Origin: Bacteroides sp. CAG:770
Lineage (GTDB): Bacteria > Bacteroidota > Bacteroidia > Bacteroidales > UBA932
DNA: 64,000 nucleotides
Assembly: GCA_000435075.1 (NCBI GenBank)
Contig: FR890667.1
Span: forward strand, 14,818 to 78,817
Reading direction: 5' to 3'
The notes under the pieces were generated by a model. It was given only the letters and a program-made list of their open reading frames with translations, did not search any database and was not told the origin of the DNA. Position 1 is the stretch's first letter; each line of letters opens with the position of its first letter. The translations under genes and the position numbers were made by a program. Of the stretch, positions 60,049 through 64,000 are shown piece by piece.

Positions 60049-61116
60049 ATGATCAGAAAAACGACCAATAAGGACCTCACGGCATACAACACCTTCAGGA
60101 TGAAGGTGAAATGCCGCTCATTCATAGAATATGATTCCATCGCGGATCTCATTGACATAGATTTCGGGACTCTCCCCAAACCGGTGAAGCATATCGGAGG
60201 CGGAAGCAACCTGCTCTTCAGCGGAAATTTCGACGGGACAATTCTACACTCGGCAGTGAAGTTTATCTATGAACTGCCGGAAGACGACCCCCTGTATATA
60301 TCTGACAATGAAGTGCTTGTATCAGTAGGCTCGGGCGTGGCATTTGACGATTTCTGCAAATGGGCGGCCGAAAACGGACTGTGGGGCGCAGAGAATCTGT
60401 CATATATCCCAGGCGAAACAGGGGCGGCGGCAGTCCAGAACATCGGAGCCTACGGTGCTGAAATCGCAGACATCATACGTCAGGTTTATTGCTACGACAC
60501 CATCGAAGAAGAGTTCGTCCATTTCAATGTCAACGAATGCAAATACGGATACCGCGAGTCAATGTTCAAGTCTCCCGAGGCCAGGGACAGATACATAGTG
60601 ACCAACGTCATACTGGCATTGACAAGAGAGAGAAGACCTAGACTCGAGTACGGAAATATCCGCACGGCCCTGAGCGGAGCCATCGGCGTCCCGGCCGAGG
60701 AAGTGGATGGGTCAGAAGCACTTACACCGGCATTGATAAGAGACGTCATTATCGGCATCCGCCGGGAGAAACTGCCGGAAGTTTCAGAAATCGGAAGTGC
60801 GGGCAGCTTTTTCAAGAATCCCGTAGTTCCGGAAGAGGTATTCGCCAATGTCAAAGATGTCGCCGAAGGGGCAGAAGTTCCTCACTATGTGACAGATAAG
60901 GGAATAAAGATACCTGCCGCATGGCTGATTGAGCAATGCGGATGGAAAGGACGCACCTGCGGCAATGCAGGAGTCTATGAGAAGCAGCCGCTGGTCATTG
61001 TCAATGCTACCGGAAAGGCCACCCCGAAGGAAATCATTGACCTTAAAAATCAAATCACCACTTCAGTGAAAGAGAAGTTCGGAATCGGACTGCACCCCGA
61101 GGCGGAAATATTATAG
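60049..61116 (+). CDS. murB: UDP-N-acetylenolpyruvoylglucosamine reductase MurB
   Basis: 355 residues, type I length. FAD-binding motifs: NTFRMKVKC, IGGGSNLLFSG and YIPGETGAAAVQNIGAYGAEI. Catalytic Ser in SAGSFFKNP, and the C-terminal Glu in LHPEAEIL. It reduces enolpyruvyl-UDP-GlcNAc to UDP-MurNAc with NADPH, the step after MurA. murA begins 3 bp downstream, so the first two committed steps of peptidoglycan synthesis are encoded together. Confidence 0.96.
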   Translation: MIRKTTNKDLTAYNTFRMKVKCRSFIEYDSIADLIDIDFGTLPKPVKHIGGGSNLLFSGNFDGTILHSAVKFIYELPEDDPLYISDNEVLVSVGSGVAFDDFCKWAAENGLWGAENLSYIPGETGAAAVQNIGAYGAEIADIIRQVYCYDTIEEEFVHFNVNECKYGYRESMFKSPEARDRYIVTNVILALTRERRPRLEYGNIRTALSGAIGVPAEEVDGSEALTPALIRDVIIGIRREKLPEVSEIGSAGSFFKNPVVPEEVFANVKDVAEGAEVPHYVTDKGIKIPAAWLIEQCGWKGRTCGNAGVYEKQPLVIVNATGKATPKEIIDLKNQITTSVKEKFGIGLHPEAEIL

Positions 61117-61119
61117 GAA

Positions 61120-62439
61120 ATGGACAACAGCACATTTATAGTAGAGGGAGGACATGAACTCCACGGAGAAATCATCCCGCAAGGGGCGAAGAACGAGGCT
61201 CTTGAGGTAATCAGCGCGGTACTCCTAACAAAAGAAGAAGTCATCATAAGCAATGTCCCTGAAATCCTGGATGTAAAGAACCTGATAAGCCTGCTGGAAA
61301 GCATGGGAGTCAAGGTAAACCGCCTGGGACATGGCGAATACGGCTTCAAGGCGGATGACATTGACACTGAATACATTGAAAGCGAAGATTTCGTGAAGAA
61401 GTGCGCATCCTTGCGCGGTTCGGTTCTGGTGGTCGGTCCTCTCCTCGCCAGGTTCGGAAAGGCATGGTTCCCCAAACCTGGCGGCGACCGCATCGGAAGG
61501 CGGCGTGTGGACACGCATATTCAGGGAATGATCAATCTCGGAGCGTCACACAGGTATGACGACAAGCGCAAGGCTTTCTATCTTGAAGCCCCCGCATCAG
61601 GCCATCTGCAGGGTACGTATATGCTTCTGGATGAGGCATCTGTGACAGGCACGGCCAACATTCTCATGGCTGCGGCTCTAGCTGAAGGCAAGACCGTAAT
61701 CTACAATGCCGCATGCGAGCCCTATATCCAGCAGCTCAGCAGAATGCTGAAGGCCATGGGAGCCGGCATTGAGGGTATCGGTTCGAATCTGCTCACGATT
61801 ACAGGTGTTGACGTCCTCCATGGAGCGGCCCACAAGATTCTTCCGGACATGATCGAGGTCGGCAGTTTCATCGGCATGGCAGCATTGACAAGAAGTTCGA
61901 TAACCATCAAGGATGTGTCCTGGAAGAACCTCGGCATCATTCCTGAGAGTTTCAGGAGACTGGGAGTGCATCTGGAGCAGCGCGGTGACGACATTTTCAT
62001 CCCGGCCCAGGAAAGCTATACCATTGATTCGTTCATGGACGGCTCCATAATGACCATTGCAGATGCACCATGGCCAGGACTCACTCCGGACCTTCTCAGC
62101 GTCATGCTGGTAGTTGCCACACAGTGCAAAGGAAGTGTGCTGATACATCAGAAAATGTTCGAGAGCCGACTTTTCTTCGTGGACAAACTTATAGAGATGG
62201 GTGCCCAGATCATTCTCTGCGACCCGCACAGGGCTGTAGTCATCGGACACGACCACAGGTTCCGACTGAAAGCCGGCAACCTTCTTTCACCTGATATCCG
62301 TGCAGGTATCGCACTCCTTCTGGCAGCAATGTCAGCCAAGGGAACAAGTACGATAAGCAATGTCGGACAGATAGACCGAGGATATGAAAACATCGAGCAC
62401 AGGCTCAATGCCCTGGGCGCAAAAATCACAAGACGCTAA
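61120..62439 (+). CDS. murA: UDP-N-acetylglucosamine 1-carboxyvinyltransferase MurA, Cys-to-Asp active site
   Basis: 439 residues. QGAKNEALEVISAVLL near the N-terminus and GPLLARFGKAWFPKPGG are MurA landmarks. The loop that carries the catalytic Cys in E. coli (GGCTIGARPVD) reads GGDRIGRRRVD here, with D123 (codon 61486-61488) at the Cys position. MurA enzymes with Asp at this place are known to stay active and not to be alkylated by fosfomycin. It converts UDP-GlcNAc and PEP to enolpyruvyl-UDP-GlcNAc in the cytoplasm. Confidence 0.96.
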   Translation: MDNSTFIVEGGHELHGEIIPQGAKNEALEVISAVLLTKEEVIISNVPEILDVKNLISLLESMGVKVNRLGHGEYGFKADDIDTEYIESEDFVKKCASLRGSVLVVGPLLARFGKAWFPKPGGDRIGRRRVDTHIQGMINLGASHRYDDKRKAFYLEAPASGHLQGTYMLLDEASVTGTANILMAAALAEGKTVIYNAACEPYIQQLSRMLKAMGAGIEGIGSNLLTITGVDVLHGAAHKILPDMIEVGSFIGMAALTRSSITIKDVSWKNLGIIPESFRRLGVHLEQRGDDIFIPAQESYTIDSFMDGSIMTIADAPWPGLTPDLLSVMLVVATQCKGSVLIHQKMFESRLFFVDKLIEMGAQIILCDPHRAVVIGHDHRFRLKAGNLLSPDIRAGIALLLAAMSAKGTSTISNVGQIDRGYENIEHRLNALGAKITRR

Positions 62440-62453
62440 AAGTCCCGTAATGC

Positions 62454-63011
62454 CTAGAATACATTAAGCAAGATATTGATTCCCAGCAATATAAGGACAA
62501 TACCGCCGCACACGGCAGCAGGTTTGCCGGCTCTGGTTCCAATCAGGTTTCCGCCCTTGATGCCGATGATGACAGACAGGGCTGTAATGATGAAGACGGC
62601 TACGACAGGGACCGTCATGCCTGCCAGATTGCGTCCCGCCATCGACATTGAAATACCTACTGCCAGGGCGTCGACACTGTCGGCAATTCCGGCAAGAACG
62701 ATATTCCGAAAGCCCGTAAGGTTTCTTGGCTTCTCCTCGGAAAAGGCCTCCCTTATCATTGACACGCCCACAAAAACCAGAAGCCCCATTCCGATCCATT
62801 TGACGAAATGCATCAAGTACCTCGCGATGAAGTCGCCGAATGCCCAACCGACAAAGAGGAATGAAGTCTGAATGATTGCGAAAATCAATGCTATCTTGAG
62901 CACCTGGGCGAGTGTCACTTTTTTCATCGTGACGCTTGAACACAATGCCACAGCAAAGCAGTCGGCACACAACGATGCCGACAGAAGAATGTCAGTAATC
63001 AGTTCTTCCAT
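62454..63011 (-). CDS. mntP: Manganese efflux pump MntP
   Basis: 185 residues with six membrane helices. The two repeated halves carry the conserved acidic motifs LCADCFAVALCSS (residue ~15-27) and IADSVDALAVGISMS (~108-122). The family exports Mn2+. It starts 1 bp after recR ends, in the murQ-recR-mntP unit, and ends 14 bp from the convergent murA. Confidence 0.92.
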   Translation of the reverse strand: MEELITDILLSASLCADCFAVALCSSVTMKKVTLAQVLKIALIFAIIQTSFLFVGWAFGDFIARYLMHFVKWIGMGLLVFVGVSMIREAFSEEKPRNLTGFRNIVLAGIADSVDALAVGISMSMAGRNLAGMTVPVVAVFIITALSVIIGIKGGNLIGTRAGKPAAVCGGIVLILLGINILLNVF

Positions 63012-63012
63012 A

Positions 63013-63648
63013 TCAAGGCCTGAAAAGCTGGCGGTTTACTATAGACCTTCCAAGTGTCAGCTGGTCAGCGTATTCCAAATCGTCTCCAAATCCGAGACCA
63101 CGTGCCGGGGATGACACCTTGATACCGAAAGCCGAAATCTGCCTGTATATATAGAACGATGTCGTCTCGCCTTCCACATCCCCGCTGAGCGCAAGGATTA
63201 TTTCAATGTTGTCCGGCTCGACGCCAGATTCGGTCAAGGCTTCTACTCTATTCTTAAGTTCGATGATTTTCAAGTCTGAAGGACCGATGCCGTCGATCGG
63301 CGATATCTTCCCGCCAAGCACATGATAGACGCCATGATATTGACCTGTAGCCTCGACACTCATGACATCACGAACATTCTCCACAACACATATTGTATTG
63401 TGGTCACGACTGTTGTCCGAGCAGATCGAGCACTGCTCTTCATCTGAAATCATCATGCAGGTACGGCAGTAACGGACATTCTCCCTCAGGAGTCTGATGG
63501 AATCCGTAAAATGACGCACATTCTCGACAGGCTGCTTCAGGAGGTGGAGGGCAAGGCGCAGTGCGCTCTTCTCTCCTATCCCCGGAAGCGAACTTATGGC
63601 TTCGACAGCATTTTCAAGAAGCTCTGACGGATACTTTTCACTTCGCAT
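63013..63648 (-). CDS. recR: Recombination mediator RecR
   Basis: ATG 63648 (MRSEKYPSELLENAVEAI) gives 211 residues and an 11-bp overlap with murQ; an alternative ATG at 63672 would overlap by 35 bp. Helix-hairpin-helix LPGIGEKSALRLALHLL, a four-Cys zinc finger (CRTC..CSIC), and a Toprim domain (ICVVENVRDVMSVEATGQYHGVYHVLGG) are intact. It loads RecA at gaps together with RecO/RecF. Confidence 0.95.
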   Translation of the reverse strand: MRSEKYPSELLENAVEAISSLPGIGEKSALRLALHLLKQPVENVRHFTDSIRLLRENVRYCRTCMMISDEEQCSICSDNSRDHNTICVVENVRDVMSVEATGQYHGVYHVLGGKISPIDGIGPSDLKIIELKNRVEALTESGVEPDNIEIILALSGDVEGETTSFYIYRQISAFGIKVSSPARGLGFGDDLEYADQLTLGRSIVNRQLFRP

Positions 63649-64000
63649 CCTTATCTCCCTGATTATAAGCATCTACGGCCTTACGGACAGAGCCATATTT
63701 CAGAAGAAGCCTCTTTGCGAGTTCATAGTCATTGATATCAGCCTCTCCCATAATCATTCTCGAGCCTCTATCGACAAGCTTCTTGTTGGTCAGCTGCATG
63801 TCAACCATCTTGTTGCCTTTGACATGACCAAGGCGGATCATTGTCGCAGTAGAAATCATATTGAGGACAAGTTTCTCAGCTGTACCCGCCTTCATTCTGG
63901 TACTTCCGGTAACGAATTCAGGACCCACAACCACCTCAACGGGAATTTCAGAAACGGCTGCAAGTTCAGAACCCTTGTTACAAGTAATACAACCGGTAAG
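63638..64000 (-). CDS. murQ: N-acetylmuramic acid 6-phosphate etherase MurQ, C-terminal part (partial)
   Basis: The frame is open to the window edge, giving the last 120 residues. PEFVTGSTRMKAGTAEKLVLNMISTATMIRLGHVKGNKMVDM is diagnostic for MurQ, the SIS-domain enzyme that cleaves the lactyl ether of MurNAc-6-P during cell-wall recycling. Its stop lies inside recR. Confidence 0.94.
   Translation of the reverse strand, partial: LTGCITCNKGSELAAVSEIPVEVVVGPEFVTGSTRMKAGTAEKLVLNMISTATMIRLGHVKGNKMVDMQLTNKKLVDRGSRMIMGEADINDYELAKRLLLKYGSVRKAVDAYNQGDKDAK

Noticed and set aside
1..64000. tRNA, rRNA or riboswitch genes
   Set aside because: I saw no cloverleaf with conserved T-loop, no rRNA segments and no recognisable riboswitch cores in the intergenic regions; a covariance search would be needed to exclude them fully.

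Overview
The window looks like a chromosomal segment of a Bacteroidales bacterium, probably gut- or rumen-associated. The evidence is SusC/SusD pairs, SusE/F-like lipoproteins, BACON and FISUMP-type domains, a UpxY-type NusG paralogue, fimbrillin-like proteins, and promoters that fit the Bacteroides consensus (TTTG, 19-21 nt, TAnnTTTG) rather than sigma-70. I cannot name the genus.

Layout. 1-11 kb: the end of an alpha-glucan utilisation operon (susD end, two SusE/F-like lipoproteins, a BACON/GH13 lipoprotein, a GH53 endo-galactanase, a SusA-like GH13, a SusB-like GH97), closed by a strong terminator. 11-13.5 kb: two surface-type lipoproteins. 13.5-16 kb: a RloA/RloB (AbiL-like) defence pair and the 3' end of a group II intron (domains V-VI) without its body. 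17.2-19.3 kb: umuDC, in which the UmuD-like protein carries an N-terminal ribbon-helix-helix-like segment. 20.5-22 kb: a mosaic of intergenic repeats, followed by an Abi-like HEPN gene, greA, an xpt gene with its catalytic core deleted in frame, a AAA/PD-(D/E)XK gene and a membrane-bound AraC regulator.

26.9-44.9 kb: one long exopolysaccharide/capsule operon on the plus strand: upxY, a HAD hydrolase, a pyruvyl transferase, eight glycosyltransferases, a Wzy-like polymerase, an initiating phosphoglycosyl transferase, a PqqD-like / nucleotidyltransferase / HprK-like kinase triad, wza and wzc. No Wzx flippase is visible. 45-49.3 kb: a small ORF, a large fimbrillin-like lipoprotein and an OmpA-like porin. 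49.3-50.9 kb: ~50-bp tandem repeats and a second repeat mosaic that shares modules with the one at 20.6 kb in inverted orientation. Two duplicated promoter-hairpin-terminator units here look like small RNA genes. 50.9-54.2 kb: an aldose-1-epimerase family gene and a DUF4954 gene. 54.7-59.9 kb: a susCD pair without enzyme genes. 60-64 kb: housekeeping genes murB-murA and, convergent, murQ-recR-mntP.

Across the window the heptamer GTCAATG/CATTGAC occurs about 90 times by hand count (about 8 expected by chance). It occurs in all reading frames, on both strands and between genes, and is sparse in blocks that look acquired. This genome-scale signal, the kinase/nucleotidyltransferase/PqqD triad inside the polysaccharide operon, and the RHH-UmuD fusion are the most unusual observations.
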